Assembly: GCA_945895265.1 (NCBI GenBank)
Contig: CAMDEF010000001.1
Coordinates: 124,001 to 188,000 of the forward strand
Direction of reading: 5' to 3'
Length of the DNA stretch: 64,000 nucleotides
Source of the DNA: Bordetella parapertussis
GTDB lineage: Bacteria; Pseudomonadota; Gammaproteobacteria; Burkholderiales; Burkholderiaceae_B
Shown: positions 27,708 through 36,970 of the stretch, piece after piece
Layout of the letters: each line of letters starts with the position of its first letter
Numbering within the stretch: position 1 is the first letter of the stretch
Made by a program: the position numbers and the translations under genes
Notes under the pieces: generated by a model
Told to the model about the DNA's origin: nothing
Database searches by the model: none
Seen by the model: only the letters and a program-made list of their open reading frames with translations

Positions 27708-28622
27708 ATGCTTGCCTCAAAAATTACCTATGTCGCCGTTGCCTCAAACGACCCTGAAGCGACTTGTTCGATCTACGAAAAATACTTCGAACTGCCACGC
27801 ACCGATTTCAATACGCCTGAAGGTAAGGTGTCTTTGTTTAGCATTGGTCAAAGTGCATTGGCCGTGGTGCCTCTTGGCCACTCGTTGATTGATGGTGACG
27901 TCAAGCCAGGCGTGCATCACATTGCCTTTGGCTTGCAAGACCCTGAGGCTGCAGTCAAAAACTTTGCTTTGACGCCCACCCCAGCAATCGGCTTAGACGG
28001 GCGCCGCAGTTTTGCCATCGACCCCGCGCAAACCTGTGGGGTACGTGTGCGTTTGACCGAACCTCTGGCGCTTCCCGCTCATATGAGTGGCGCGATTGAA
28101 CGCATCGATCATCTTGGTATCGCCAGTACGGATGTTGCCGAAGACGAGAGCGTCTTTGCTAACAAGCTTGGCTTTCCAGTTGAAAGTCGGCAAACCGACA
28201 TGGAGGTCAACATCTCGGTTGAAAGTTTTACCTCAGATAAATATGGCGTGGTCTACCACACGCAACCACCGAAGCCGATCGGCGGCTTACGCGTTACCTT
28301 TATTACGATTGGCGATCTTGAGCTTGAGTTCTTGGCAAACTTCGATCCAAGCCAAGGGGCACACATTGAGCACGGCCAGTCAGGCTCAACGAAACAAGAC
28401 CAAGGCGCCATCACACGCTTTGTTCAGTCACGCGGACGTGGTCTGCATCACATCGCCATCAAAGCCAGCGATATCAATGGCACCTTACAAAAAATGTCAA
28501 AGGCAGGCTTTCAGATGATCGATCAAGTCGGTCGGCCGGGCTCGCGTCGTGCGTTGATCGGCTTTCCGCATCCAAAATCGACAGGTGGGATTTTGATGCA
28601 TCTGGTTCAGCGTGATGTCTGA
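27708..28622 (+). CDS. Tandem VOC (glyoxalase/epimerase-like) protein
   Basis: The frame is open further back inside the CoA-transferase gene, but the ATG at 27708 has AAGGA seven bases ahead and starts the first VOC fold (MLASKITYVAVASNDPEAT). The 304 residues hold two VOC modules, the second beginning IERIDHLGIASTDVAEDES, and later RGLHHIAIKASDINGTL as in methylmalonyl-CoA epimerases and 4-hydroxyphenylpyruvate dioxygenase-like proteins. Metal ligands include the two histidines noted and a C-terminal glutamate. It may epimerise or cleave a CoA-bound intermediate of this operon. Confidence 0.82.
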   Translation: MLASKITYVAVASNDPEATCSIYEKYFELPRTDFNTPEGKVSLFSIGQSALAVVPLGHSLIDGDVKPGVHHIAFGLQDPEAAVKNFALTPTPAIGLDGRRSFAIDPAQTCGVRVRLTEPLALPAHMSGAIERIDHLGIASTDVAEDESVFANKLGFPVESRQTDMEVNISVESFTSDKYGVVYHTQPPKPIGGLRVTFITIGDLELEFLANFDPSQGAHIEHGQSGSTKQDQGAITRFVQSRGRGLHHIAIKASDINGTLQKMSKAGFQMIDQVGRPGSRRALIGFPHPKSTGGILMHLVQRDV

Positions 28623-29397
28623 GTCACTTGTCCTCACCGAAAGACAAGGCGATTGCCTAATCGTGCGCCTGAATCGGCCGCAAGACGGTAACGCGATCAA
28701 TTTGGCGGTGGCGCAAAATCTTACCGCGTTAATTGAAACTTGCCGCAAAGATTCAAGCCTGCGTGCTGTGATTTTGACAGGCAGCGGCGACAAGTTCTTT
28801 TGCACGGGCGGCGATGTGAAAGCCTATGCAAAAATTGAAACAGAAGACGCCTTAAACGAAGTCTTCGACATCATTCGAACTTTACTTGACGCAATTGAAC
28901 AACTGCCCTTCCCTGTGATCGCGGCGATCAACGGGTATGCAATTGGTGGTGGCGCTGAACTTTCACTAGCCTGCGATTTTCGCGTGATTGAGCAAGGTGC
29001 ACAGATTGGGTTTCCACAATCTCGGCTAGGCATCTTGCCGGGTTGGAATGGGATTTCGCGGCTCGTACCCTTAGTTGGGCGTGCCGCTGCAGCAAAAATG
29101 TTATTTGATGGCAGACGTATTGATGCCGAGCAAGCAGTGGCAATTGGTTTAGCCACTGCGGTTGCACCAGCGGGCGAGAGCTTACGCGTGGCGCTTGAGT
29201 TAGCCCAGACGTTTAGCGGTACGGCGCCACTGTCGATTGCAGCGATTAAAGCAGAGCTGAACGCTGTGACACGAAGCTTGGGCGATATCAAAGCGCAGTC
29301 GCGTCAGGCCTTTGCTGAGCTTTGGTTTACCGCCGATCACAAAGAAGCTGAACAAGCTTTTGCAGAAAAACGCTTACCTAAGTTTAGGGGGCTATAG
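28615..29397 (+). CDS. Enoyl-CoA hydratase/isomerase (crotonase family)
   Basis: A 260-residue crotonase-fold protein starting at ATG 28615 (a GTG lies one codon earlier). It contains the oxyanion-hole motifs FFCTGGDVKAYAKIE and INGYAIGGGAELSLACDFRV. The position of the first catalytic Glu of true hydratases is occupied by the sequence GGGAELSLA, keeping one glutamate, while the second (FPQSRLGILPGWNG) is replaced by serine/glycine context, so isomerase or hydrolase activity is also possible. It overlaps the VOC gene by eight bases. Confidence 0.88.
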   Translation: MSESLVLTERQGDCLIVRLNRPQDGNAINLAVAQNLTALIETCRKDSSLRAVILTGSGDKFFCTGGDVKAYAKIETEDALNEVFDIIRTLLDAIEQLPFPVIAAINGYAIGGGAELSLACDFRVIEQGAQIGFPQSRLGILPGWNGISRLVPLVGRAAAAKMLFDGRRIDAEQAVAIGLATAVAPAGESLRVALELAQTFSGTAPLSIAAIKAELNAVTRSLGDIKAQSRQAFAELWFTADHKEAEQAFAEKRLPKFRGL

Positions 29398-29436
29398 TGG
29401 TTAATAGATCAACACACTTACCAGGAGACAAGCATC

Positions 29437-30414
29437 ATGCGTAAAAAAATCATCGCAACAACTGCTGCAGCAACATTAATCGGGCTAACTGCGGGTACTG
29501 TATCGGCTCAAGACTTTCCGAGCAAAGGGCCAATCAAATTAGTCGTAGGCTTTGCCCCAGGCGGTGGCACCGATGCGATCGCCAGAGCGTTAAATACCAA
29601 ACTGTCAGAAATTCTTAAACAAACGGTTGTCGTTGAAAACAAAGCAGGGGCTGGCGGAACCTTATCCACGGATTTCGTTGCGAAATCAGCGCCTGATGGC
29701 TACACCATCAGCTTCACCTTAAACAACCACGCCATTAACCAAGCGCTGTACGCAAACTTACCGTTCGACACTGAAAGAGACTTGCGAGGCGTGGCTTTAA
29801 TTGGTTCGCTCACTCAACTCTTTGCCTCTAACCCAAACGCTCCAGCTAAAACTTTGCAAGAATTTTTAGCACAGGCTAAAGGTACCGATGCCCGAAACAA
29901 AACCTATGCAAGCGGTGGTGTTGGCTCGCCGGGGCATTTTGCTGCAGCCTATTTAGAGTTTTTAGCAAAAGCCCAACTGACCCATGTACCTTATCGTGGC
30001 GCAGGCCCGGCCATTGCTGATGTTGTGGGCAATCACGTGCCTTATATTTTGTCGACCCTCAGTGGCCTGTTGGCTAATGTCAAAGCCGGCAAACTACACC
30101 CAATCGCTGTGACCTCTAAAGAGCGCAGCCCGTTATTGCCAAACGTACCCACCATTGCTGAAAGTGGTTTCCCGGGCTACGACATGGATACCTGGATTGC
30201 AATGTTTGTGCCTCGTCAAACACCCGATGCGATTGTAGACATACTCTATAAGGCAACGATGGAAGCTGTGAAAGCCCCCGATGTACGAGACCGCATCACG
30301 TCACAGGCCGGCATAGTCAGAACTGGTACTCCTGCACAACTTGATGCTCTAGTGAAAACAGAGATTGCTCAATTCACAAAAATCGTGAAAGACAGCAACA
30401 TCAAGCCAGAGTAA
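29437..30414 (+). CDS. Bug/TctC-family periplasmic binding protein
   Basis: A 325-residue protein with signal peptide MRKKIIATTAAATLIGLTAG..SAQ and the family core FPSKGPIKLVVGFAPGGGTD, VENKAGAGGTLSTDFVA and HVPYRGAGPAIADVVGNHV. A strong CAGGAGACAAGC site precedes the ATG. It lies in the catabolic operon and probably delivers the operon's substrate to a tripartite transporter encoded elsewhere. The last 17 codons belong to a 60-bp sequence that is repeated twice more, in decayed form, after the stop. Confidence 0.94.
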   Translation: MRKKIIATTAAATLIGLTAGTVSAQDFPSKGPIKLVVGFAPGGGTDAIARALNTKLSEILKQTVVVENKAGAGGTLSTDFVAKSAPDGYTISFTLNNHAINQALYANLPFDTERDLRGVALIGSLTQLFASNPNAPAKTLQEFLAQAKGTDARNKTYASGGVGSPGHFAAAYLEFLAKAQLTHVPYRGAGPAIADVVGNHVPYILSTLSGLLANVKAGKLHPIAVTSKERSPLLPNVPTIAESGFPGYDMDTWIAMFVPRQTPDAIVDILYKATMEAVKAPDVRDRITSQAGIVRTGTPAQLDALVKTEIAQFTKIVKDSNIKPE

Positions 30415-30540
30415 TTTACAGAGACTATTTAATTCGTAGAAATTGTAAAAGACAGAAACTTTAAGTCAGAACAATTTTTAGCGCTTGTTCAATTCACAAA
30501 TATAGTGAAAGACAGTAACTGCAAGCCAGAGTGTTTTAAA
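30361..30540 (+). repeat. Three 60-bp tandem copies of a Bug gene 3' end, two decayed
   Basis: Units 30361-30420, 30421-30480 and 30481-30540 align base for base with no gaps. The first is the coding end of the Bug gene (AQFTKIVKDSNIKPE and stop). The second and third keep motifs such as AATTCACAAA, GTGAAAGACAG and AAGCCAGAG but contain stops and substitutions. This is a dead tandem duplication of the gene end. Confidence 0.92.
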
Positions 30541-30571
30541 CACTTTGGCTTCTAATCGTCGAGGAGACAAA

Positions 30572-31555
30572 ATGAAATTTTTCAAATCGCAGTTCATGTT
30601 GGGCGTCATGCTAACCGCCCTTGTTGCGCCTTTCAGCGCTCACGCGCAAGACCGCAGCACCGCGTATCCAAACAAAGCCGTACGAATTATTATTCCGTTT
30701 CCGGCGGGTCAAGCGACTGACATCATCGGGCGCCTGCTTGCCGAACGGCTGGCGCAACGCTGGGGTCAGCCGGTTTTTGTCGAGAACCGAGGCGGCGGCA
30801 ATGCGATACCGGGCATGCTGGCGGGCAAGGATGCCGCGCCTGACGGCTATACGCTGACCTTTGGTGCGACGAGTAGTACGGTGATCAACCAAGCGCTCTT
30901 TCCTAACTTGCCGTACAGCATGGAAAAAGACTTTGTTGCCATCGGGCCAGTGTTCACGCAAGACTGGTTGATTGTTGCCAATCGCAATGCACCTTACAAC
31001 AACTTAGCTGAGCTTATTGCGGCAGCCAAGCAAGCCCCAGGCAAACTCTCTTGGAGCGTCAGCGCAACCGCTCTCAATATGGCAGGCGAACTGGTAAAAC
31101 TGAGCACGGGCATGGATATTTTGGCCGTGCCTTACAAAGGCAGCCCGATGGCCGTGAACGACTTGATTGGTGGCCATATTCAATTGGGTGTTGACACAAT
31201 CGCCGCCACACTGCCGCACATTAAAGAAGGTCGTTTGAAAGTCATCGCCAATCTTTCAGATAAGCGTTCAACGCACTTGCCCGATGTTGCTACGGTGAGC
31301 GAGCAGTTTCCGGGCACTGTTAGCGTAGGCTTTGCAGGGCTGTTTGCACCCAAGGCAACTCCAGTCGCAATCGTGCAAAAGGTCGCAAGTGACGTTCAGA
31401 ACATCGTCGCTGATCCCAGCTTTCAGCAAGCCGTGGTCGATAAGGGCTCGGTGCCAGACCTGCGCACCAAAGAGCAATGGGCGATTTTCTTGGCAGATCT
31501 CACAACCAAATATTCAGACCTCGTGAAGTCTGGCAAAGTCAAAGTGGCGGAGTAA
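30572..31555 (+). CDS. Bug/TctC-family periplasmic binding protein, second in operon
   Basis: ATG at 30572 is chosen over a GCT-frame extension because GAGGAGACAAA precedes it and the signal peptide MKFFKSQFMLGVMLTALVAP..AHAQ follows. The 327-residue protein has YPNKAVRIIIPFPAGQATD, VENRGGGNAIPG and VPYKGSPMAVNDLIGGHI. Two different Bug proteins in one operon are common in Alcaligenaceae and may serve two related substrates. The next gene starts only three bases after its stop. Confidence 0.93.
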   Translation: MKFFKSQFMLGVMLTALVAPFSAHAQDRSTAYPNKAVRIIIPFPAGQATDIIGRLLAERLAQRWGQPVFVENRGGGNAIPGMLAGKDAAPDGYTLTFGATSSTVINQALFPNLPYSMEKDFVAIGPVFTQDWLIVANRNAPYNNLAELIAAAKQAPGKLSWSVSATALNMAGELVKLSTGMDILAVPYKGSPMAVNDLIGGHIQLGVDTIAATLPHIKEGRLKVIANLSDKRSTHLPDVATVSEQFPGTVSVGFAGLFAPKATPVAIVQKVASDVQNIVADPSFQQAVVDKGSVPDLRTKEQWAIFLADLTTKYSDLVKSGKVKVAE

Positions 31556-31558
31556 TTC

Positions 31559-31957
31559 ATGGACAAAGCACTATTTGAAGCAGGCATCGCAACCCGTAAA
31601 GAGGTGCTCGGTACAGACTATGTGGGCCGAGCTTTTGAAGAGAATGCGCTAACCGACGAGTTTCAAAAAATCGTCACAGAATATGCCTGGGGCGCAGTCT
31701 GGTCTCGGCCAGACTTTCCACGCAAGACGCGCAGCATGCTGAACCTGGCAATGTTGACCGCCTTAAACCGCCCAAAAGAGCTGCGCCTACACATGCGAGC
31801 CGCCATTCGCAACGGGGTCACGAAGCAAGAATTCGTTGAAGTGTTTTTGCAGGCACTGATTTACTGCGGCGCACCGGCGGCAAATGACAGCTTTCGAATG
31901 GCCGCAGAGGTGTGGAGTGAGGTCGAGGCCGAGCAGGCTAATGCCACACCTGAGTGA
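31559..31957 (+). CDS. Carboxymuconolactone decarboxylase-family protein
   Basis: A 132-residue all-helical protein with the CMD pattern RKTRSMLNLAMLTALNRPKELRLHMRAA, quoted in parts, and GVTKQEFVEVFLQALIYCGAPAA. Its length and the R-x-E-L-x2-H run resemble PcaC, which decarboxylates 4-carboxymuconolactone in protocatechuate breakdown. No other pca genes are present, so it may act on another lactone. No CxxC pair is present, which argues against an AhpD-like peroxidase. Confidence 0.85.
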   Translation: MDKALFEAGIATRKEVLGTDYVGRAFEENALTDEFQKIVTEYAWGAVWSRPDFPRKTRSMLNLAMLTALNRPKELRLHMRAAIRNGVTKQEFVEVFLQALIYCGAPAANDSFRMAAEVWSEVEAEQANATPE

Positions 31958-32020
31958 CGTCTTTTTTGCACGGTGACGGGCGTCTTGTTATCGTGCGATA
32001 TGGTCATCTGAAAAGCTCAG

Positions 32021-32101
32021 ACTGCGACTTTTTTATACTGAAATCACAAACAGTCGAGACTATTTGCTAAAGTATTTTATAAGAGTCGCAGTTTTACGAA
32101 A
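32021..32101. repeat. 81-bp dispersed repeat, copy 1
   Basis: Begins ACTGCGACTTTTTTATA and ends AGAGTCGCAGTTTTACGAAA. The ends form an imperfect inverted repeat built on ACTGCGACT/AGTCGCAGT, with another AGTCGAGACT inside. A second copy (36971-37051) has the same length and about 13 mismatches. This copy lies 40 bp upstream of the SNF2 helicase gene. Confidence 0.88.
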
Positions 32102-32140
32102 TTGCAATGCTAAACACTCATGGCGCCGCGTTAACCACTT

Positions 32141-35100
32141 ATGTCTGAAAATCTTTGGTTCAAGATCGAGTCCTTACAGCGTCTGACAGACTCTCGGACC
32201 TGGAAAAAGGGCTCTGACATTGTCTTCAATTTGCAGGTGCTGTCGTTCGAACTCGAACTTACCGCAAAAAATACTTGGGATTTGTTTGGCAGAGTCCAAG
32301 GCACGCAGCGTGCACCTTATCAGGTACAGGCCAGACTTAAATTTAACGCCGACGGTTATGTCTTGTCTTGGGGCAGCACCTGTACCTGTCCTGTGCATTA
32401 TGACTGCAAGCACGGTATGGGCCTGTCGCTTTACGCCGCTTTTCACGGCCTTGAACTCTTACAAGCTAAACACCCTGAGGGCCTTGAGGCGCACGAGGAG
32501 CAGCGCTCAAAGCAATTCGAAGCGCAGCAAGCTTCACAATTGCAACGTAAAGCTGACTTAGAGGCACGGCAAGCCGAACGAAGTTTGTTGACTTGGCTTG
32601 ATCAACTTGATCAAGTCAGCGAAGTCGAGCCCCGCACAAGCGCGGCTGCTGTGGCGACTCGCCTGCGGGGCTCTCCCCACCGATCACCGCCTCAGTACCT
32701 GTATTTACTGCAGATCACTGAGCAGGCTACAGCCAAACCTAAACTCAGAGTCGACACCGTCTCCACCCATCTTAAACAAAATGGTCAGTGGGCAAAGACG
32801 CATGTTTTGAAATCGCTACCGATGGAGTATGAGGTAGCCGAACACGGTGGTACCCGCCTTGATACCGACATCATGCGATTGATCGCAGACAAACCCCATC
32901 TTCCAAACTATTATCGCGAGGCTGCTTCTGTTTCTGGCCAACCGAACGGCCGCCTAGGTGCCATGGGGCTGGAGCTGGCCGCCAGCACGGGCAGGCTACA
33001 TTTAAGTGATAGCTCGCTTACACCGGGTATGACAGTGCGATGGGGCGAACCGCGCACGCTAAGCTGGGCGTGGCAAGAGTCACCCGCCACAGCATCAGGC
33101 GACAACACTTGGGTTTTAAAAGCAACTTTTGACGCTGACCCTGCAACGACACTACTTTGTTTTAATAGCCCACCCTTGTATCTGGATGTAGAACAAGGCC
33201 TTTGCGGCCAGGTCGTTTCACAACAATTGTCTGGGGCACAAATTGAAACTCTGCTCAAGGCTCCGGCACTTAAAGCCTCGACCATAGAAAAACATCAAAG
33301 CGCTTTGGTCTCGCGCTTAGGCATCGTCCCCGCACCGCCGGCTTGGGTCGAAGTTAGGCAACTCAAAGGTCTCACACCTAAGCGCCTGTTACACCTTCGG
33401 CGCAAGACTGTGACGGGCTCGAGCGTACAACCGATGATTGAGGCGCAGCTGACCTTTGACTATGCTGGACATCGGGGTTGGTGGGGGGATCAACCTACTA
33501 CCGTGACCATCCAAACACAAGAGGAACGGCTGCTGCTTCATCGAGACGTATCCTTTGAAAACGAAACGCTCGACTTACTCTATTTTGAACTGAGTATAGA
33601 TGTGAACCGCAGTGGCCTGTGCAGCCTTGCAGCTCACATGCCTCCCTCGCAATGGGCGGTTTGGCACGACCAACAGTTTTCAGACTTTACTGAGCTAGAG
33701 TTTGAAGTCTCTTGGGATGAAAACCTAAAGAACTGGGTGCACCACTCTGGGCAAATCGTCGCTGAAATGATTGCAAGCGATCCTGCAACTGAGGCTGAAG
33801 TCTCATCCGACTGGTTTGATCTATCGCTTGGCATTGAAATTGAGGGCGAGCGACGCAATATCTTGCCTTTTTTACCCTCTCTGCTAGCTGACGCCAGCCG
33901 CGCACTCAACGAACATGAAAAGGGGCTTGACGGCCTGCCACCTTTTATTTATCTGCCCGACGCTCAAAGCGGTGGCTACCTCAGAATCCCCACAGAGGCA
34001 ATGAAGCCCTGGCTTGTCACCATGCTTGAATTTTTTACCGAGCGGCAAGCTGCTTTTAGTGACGAGCACCTGAGGCTCTCTAGATTTGACGCGATGCATG
34101 TGAGCACGGTAGTTGGCCAAGAGGTCACGTGGCGCGGCGCACAAGCTCTGCGAACCTTGGCGCAAAAGTTAGGTCACAACGCACAACTGGATCTGGTTAG
34201 CGTGCCTGCGAGTGTTCAGGCTCAACTACGCCCCTATCAGCAAGATGGCTTGAACTGGTTACAGTTTTTAGGAAAACATGGTTTTGGCGGAATCTTGGCC
34301 GACGATATGGGCCTTGGAAAAACCTTGCAAACCCTTGTTCATATTCAAATAGAAAAAGATGCAGGCCGCTTAACGACCCCGGCACTGATTATCGTGCCGG
34401 TCAGTGTGTTGGGTAACTGGCAACGCGAAGCAAGCAAATTTTGTCCACAACTACGTACCTTGATTGTTCACGGCAAAGAGCGTCACGAAGCGGCAAGCAA
34501 CCTATCTGACCTTGACGTTGTGATCGCGCCCTACTCACTCTTGCAGCGCGATCGCGATCGCTGGCTGGCAAACACTTGGCATATCGTCGTGCTTGATGAG
34601 GCTCAAAATATTAAGAACTCAAATACACTCGCTGCGCAAGTGGTCAAAGAACTTAAAGCGCATCAACGACTCTGTTTGTCAGGTACGCCCATCGAAAATC
34701 ATCTTGGTGAAATGTGGTCCTTGTTTCACTTTTTGATGCCGGGGTTTTTAGGCAGTCAAAAGCGGTTTGGTGAAATTTTTCGAAATCCAATCGAAAAGCA
34801 AAATAATGCTGGGCGCCTAAAAAGTTTGCGCAGTCGAATAACACCGTTTATGTTACGCCGAACGAAAGCACAAGTGGCTGGCGATCTACCGCCAAAAATT
34901 GAAACGACTGCGCGCATTGAGCTATCTGGCAAACAAGCGGATCTATATGAAACGATTCGCCTAACCACCGAAAAAGCGGTACGTGATGCGCTTGCCACGC
35001 AAGGTTTTTCGAAGTCTCGTGTCACCATACTCGATGCGTTATTGAAATTACGTCAAGTCTGTTGCGACCCGCGATTAGTACCTAGCCCTGCTGCAAAAAA

Positions 35101-35629
35101 AATCAATCAATCCGCTAAGCTGGCGCACTTGATGGATATCTTGCCAAACATGCTCGCTGAAGGCCGACGCGTGTTGCTGTTTTCACAGTTTACGAGCATG
35201 CTGACTTTGATTGAAGCTGAGCTTGCCAAACACAACTTAAAATGGACAAAGCTTACCGGTAGTAGTCAACACCGTGACACAATCGTTGAGCGCTTCACCA
35301 GCGGCGAGGTGCCACTGTTTTTAATTAGTCTAAAAGCCGGTGGGGTTGGATTGAATCTACCTCAGGCCGACACGGTCATACATTACGACCCGTGGTGGAA
35401 CCCGGCCGTTGAAAATCAAGCCACCGATCGCGCACATCGCATCGGGCAAACCCAAAAGGTTTGGGTCATCAAGCTTGTTGCGCAAGGTACCATCGAAGAG
35501 CGAATCTTGGTGATGCAAGAACGCAAGGCCGACTTAGCTGAAAGCCTTTATAGCGACGCAGTCGCGCGTAAACAACCACTATTTAGCGAGCAGGATCTCG
35601 CGGATTTGCTTAAGCCGTTGGGCGGTTAA
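32141..35629 (+). CDS. SWIM zinc-finger SNF2-family helicase (RapA/HepA-like)
   Basis: A 1162-residue protein. A SWIM zinc finger is visible at C81-T-C83 and C89-K-H91. The C-terminal 450 residues form an SNF2 motor: ILADDMGLGKTLQT (motif I), VVLDEAQNIKN (II), LSGTPIENHLGEMWSLFHF (III), LISLKAGGVGLNLPQAD (V) and TDRAHRIGQTQKVWV (VI). Such proteins move along DNA or remodel RNA polymerase-DNA complexes. The long middle region (about 110-700) is unassigned. A dispersed repeat precedes it, and a convergent RES-Xre pair follows three bases after its stop. Confidence 0.93.
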   Translation: MSENLWFKIESLQRLTDSRTWKKGSDIVFNLQVLSFELELTAKNTWDLFGRVQGTQRAPYQVQARLKFNADGYVLSWGSTCTCPVHYDCKHGMGLSLYAAFHGLELLQAKHPEGLEAHEEQRSKQFEAQQASQLQRKADLEARQAERSLLTWLDQLDQVSEVEPRTSAAAVATRLRGSPHRSPPQYLYLLQITEQATAKPKLRVDTVSTHLKQNGQWAKTHVLKSLPMEYEVAEHGGTRLDTDIMRLIADKPHLPNYYREAASVSGQPNGRLGAMGLELAASTGRLHLSDSSLTPGMTVRWGEPRTLSWAWQESPATASGDNTWVLKATFDADPATTLLCFNSPPLYLDVEQGLCGQVVSQQLSGAQIETLLKAPALKASTIEKHQSALVSRLGIVPAPPAWVEVRQLKGLTPKRLLHLRRKTVTGSSVQPMIEAQLTFDYAGHRGWWGDQPTTVTIQTQEERLLLHRDVSFENETLDLLYFELSIDVNRSGLCSLAAHMPPSQWAVWHDQQFSDFTELEFEVSWDENLKNWVHHSGQIVAEMIASDPATEAEVSSDWFDLSLGIEIEGERRNILPFLPSLLADASRALNEHEKGLDGLPPFIYLPDAQSGGYLRIPTEAMKPWLVTMLEFFTERQAAFSDEHLRLSRFDAMHVSTVVGQEVTWRGAQALRTLAQKLGHNAQLDLVSVPASVQAQLRPYQQDGLNWLQFLGKHGFGGILADDMGLGKTLQTLVHIQIEKDAGRLTTPALIIVPVSVLGNWQREASKFCPQLRTLIVHGKERHEAASNLSDLDVVIAPYSLLQRDRDRWLANTWHIVVLDEAQNIKNSNTLAAQVVKELKAHQRLCLSGTPIENHLGEMWSLFHFLMPGFLGSQKRFGEIFRNPIEKQNNAGRLKSLRSRITPFMLRRTKAQVAGDLPPKIETTARIELSGKQADLYETIRLTTEKAVRDALATQGFSKSRVTILDALLKLRQVCCDPRLVPSPAAKKINQSAKLAHLMDILPNMLAEGRRVLLFSQFTSMLTLIEAELAKHNLKWTKLTGSSQHRDTIVERFTSGEVPLFLISLKAGGVGLNLPQADTVIHYDPWWNPAVENQATDRAHRIGQTQKVWVIKLVAQGTIEERILVMQERKADLAESLYSDAVARKQPLFSEQDLADLLKPLGG

Positions 35630-35632
35630 AAC

Positions 35633-36487
35633 TTAAGACATAGCCTGCACCGAGGGGATCACATCCCCCGACCACTCAAGTCGCAGTTTGGTGGCTTTGC
35701 GCACATCATTCACCAGTGCGGGCCTAAAGCAAACAAGGTTAGTACCCGCGGGCGCCCTGACGCTCGGAAAAATCAACCCCATCGAGCCCGCCTCTAGTAA
35801 CTGACTCGCCAACAACTGCGACTCTTGATAACTTTGCGGTGACAGATATTTTTCTTTACCTTCAAACGCCCTGAGGTCATGAAACGCAGCCGAAAAGTTT
35901 GAGAGATAAAGTTGATAGCTGACGGTATCGTAAAAATAATTGATCTCAGCGTACTCAACCGTTTTATGAAAAACTACCTCAGCTAACGCCGTCTCTTGCT
36001 CGAACGCACAATACCAAGCGCCCCGGTTGGGGCCATTAAAACGACTACCGTTTGGGTTGGGATAGGTATACGCTGCATTAATGATTCTGAAATTAGGGAT
36101 ACCAAAAACCAATTCATCGACGCCAATGCCACTGGCGAGCCCTAGCTCTGCAGACAGACGCTGGTTAGTCGCATTATCAAGATCAAAAAGATCTTTTAGG
36201 TGTGCTGGGTTGTCTGAAATTTCTATCAAGACCGAGTCTTGATCATCTGCGTAACGCGAGGGGATCAACCGATGTAAGTCGTAGCGGCGGAGCAAGAACA
36301 ATGGAATATTTGAATCTGCGATTGGGAGCATGTTTGAATCTGCGGTGAAAACCGTGTTTGAATCGACGGTTAAAACAGTTTTTGAGCCTACGTTCGAAAC
36401 CGTGTTCGAGTGTGAGCTTGAAAGAATATATGAGGCGATATTTTTAGCTAGGCTTGAACGACTAAAGACCGCCGCGCCTTGAATCAA
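35633..36487 (-). CDS. RES-domain toxin (NAD+-degrading type)
   Basis: The RES domain covers the last 215 residues: RYDLHRLIPSRY, the NGSRFNGPNRGAWYCAFEQE block holding the catalytic Arg and Tyr/Glu, and EVVFHKT. RES toxins degrade NAD+ in the cell. The longest frame starts with TTG at 36487 inside the antitoxin gene (26-bp overlap), giving 284 residues with an N-terminal tract of 8-residue repeats (SNTVFTAD type). The family normally starts near the domain, so ATG at 36331 is a real alternative. The partner antitoxin lies directly upstream. Confidence 0.85.
   Translation of the reverse strand: MIQGAAVFSRSSLAKNIASYILSSSHSNTVSNVGSKTVLTVDSNTVFTADSNMLPIADSNIPLFLLRRYDLHRLIPSRYADDQDSVLIEISDNPAHLKDLFDLDNATNQRLSAELGLASGIGVDELVFGIPNFRIINAAYTYPNPNGSRFNGPNRGAWYCAFEQETALAEVVFHKTVEYAEINYFYDTVSYQLYLSNFSAAFHDLRAFEGKEKYLSPQSYQESQLLASQLLEAGSMGLIFPSVRAPAGTNLVCFRPALVNDVRKATKLRLEWSGDVIPSVQAMS
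36314..36409 (-). repeat. Four 24-bp in-frame repeats before the RES domain
   Basis: Units encode SNTVSNVG, SKTVLTVD, SNTVFTAD and SNMLPIAD. The unit length equals that of the eutC and glycine-rich-protein repeats in this window. The tract sits in the extra N-terminus of the RES toxin and includes a possible internal ATG start. Confidence 0.8.
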
Positions 36488-36899
36488 GCAAAGCCCGCAC
36501 CTGTTGCATGGCGACGATCCCGCCGTGAGTCATTAACTCAAGCGGTGAATGCCCCGAAAAGAGCATATTGGTATTTGGCATTTTTACCCACCGATCAGCA
36601 AGCGGGTCACCGTATATAACGTGCAGAGCTTTATAGATACCAATCAAATACGACACACGCGTGATGCGATCGACATCCAAGGTCTTGGATGGGTTCTTTT
36701 TCATCTCGTAGTACGTGCTGCTTGAGACGGACCCCAGTAACTCTCTGGCTTCGTCATCCTTTAATTGCCACTTTTGTGCAATATTGAAAAACCCCCTTAA
36801 GGCTGAGGGTGACAGCCGTACGCGCTCTTCGCTCGACCGCAAATCGATCACGGCTGCAGGTTCAAACCGGCTTTGGGGATAGGAGAAAGCGGGGTTCAA
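36462..36899 (-). CDS. Xre/MbcA/ParS-type antitoxin of the RES pair
   Basis: A 145-residue protein with an N-terminal Xre-like helix-turn-helix (LSPSALRGFFNIAQKWQLKD and DEARELLGSVSSSTYYEMKK) and the C-terminal MbcA/ParS toxin-binding domain (PNTNMLFSGHSPLELMTHGG). This is the standard partner of RES toxins. The likely start is TTG at 36899 after GAGAGAAC. It overlaps the toxin frame by 26 bp. A short dyad upstream is a candidate site for autoregulation. Confidence 0.88.
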   Translation of the reverse strand: MNPAFSYPQSRFEPAAVIDLRSSEERVRLSPSALRGFFNIAQKWQLKDDEARELLGSVSSSTYYEMKKNPSKTLDVDRITRVSYLIGIYKALHVIYGDPLADRWVKMPNTNMLFSGHSPLELMTHGGIVAMQQVRALLDSRRGGL

Positions 36900-36929
36900 G
36901 ATGTTCTCTCACAATGATATTTATTTATG

Positions 36930-36943
36930 GAGTAATTTTACTC
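36930..36943. promoter_or_regulatory. Candidate operator of the RES-Xre operon
   Basis: GAGTAA-TT-TTACTC is a perfect six-base dyad 31 bp upstream of the antitoxin start, where Xre antitoxins bind to repress their own operon. Confidence 0.5.
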
Positions 36944-36970
36944 TTAAAATGGAGTTTATGGAAGTTCAAA

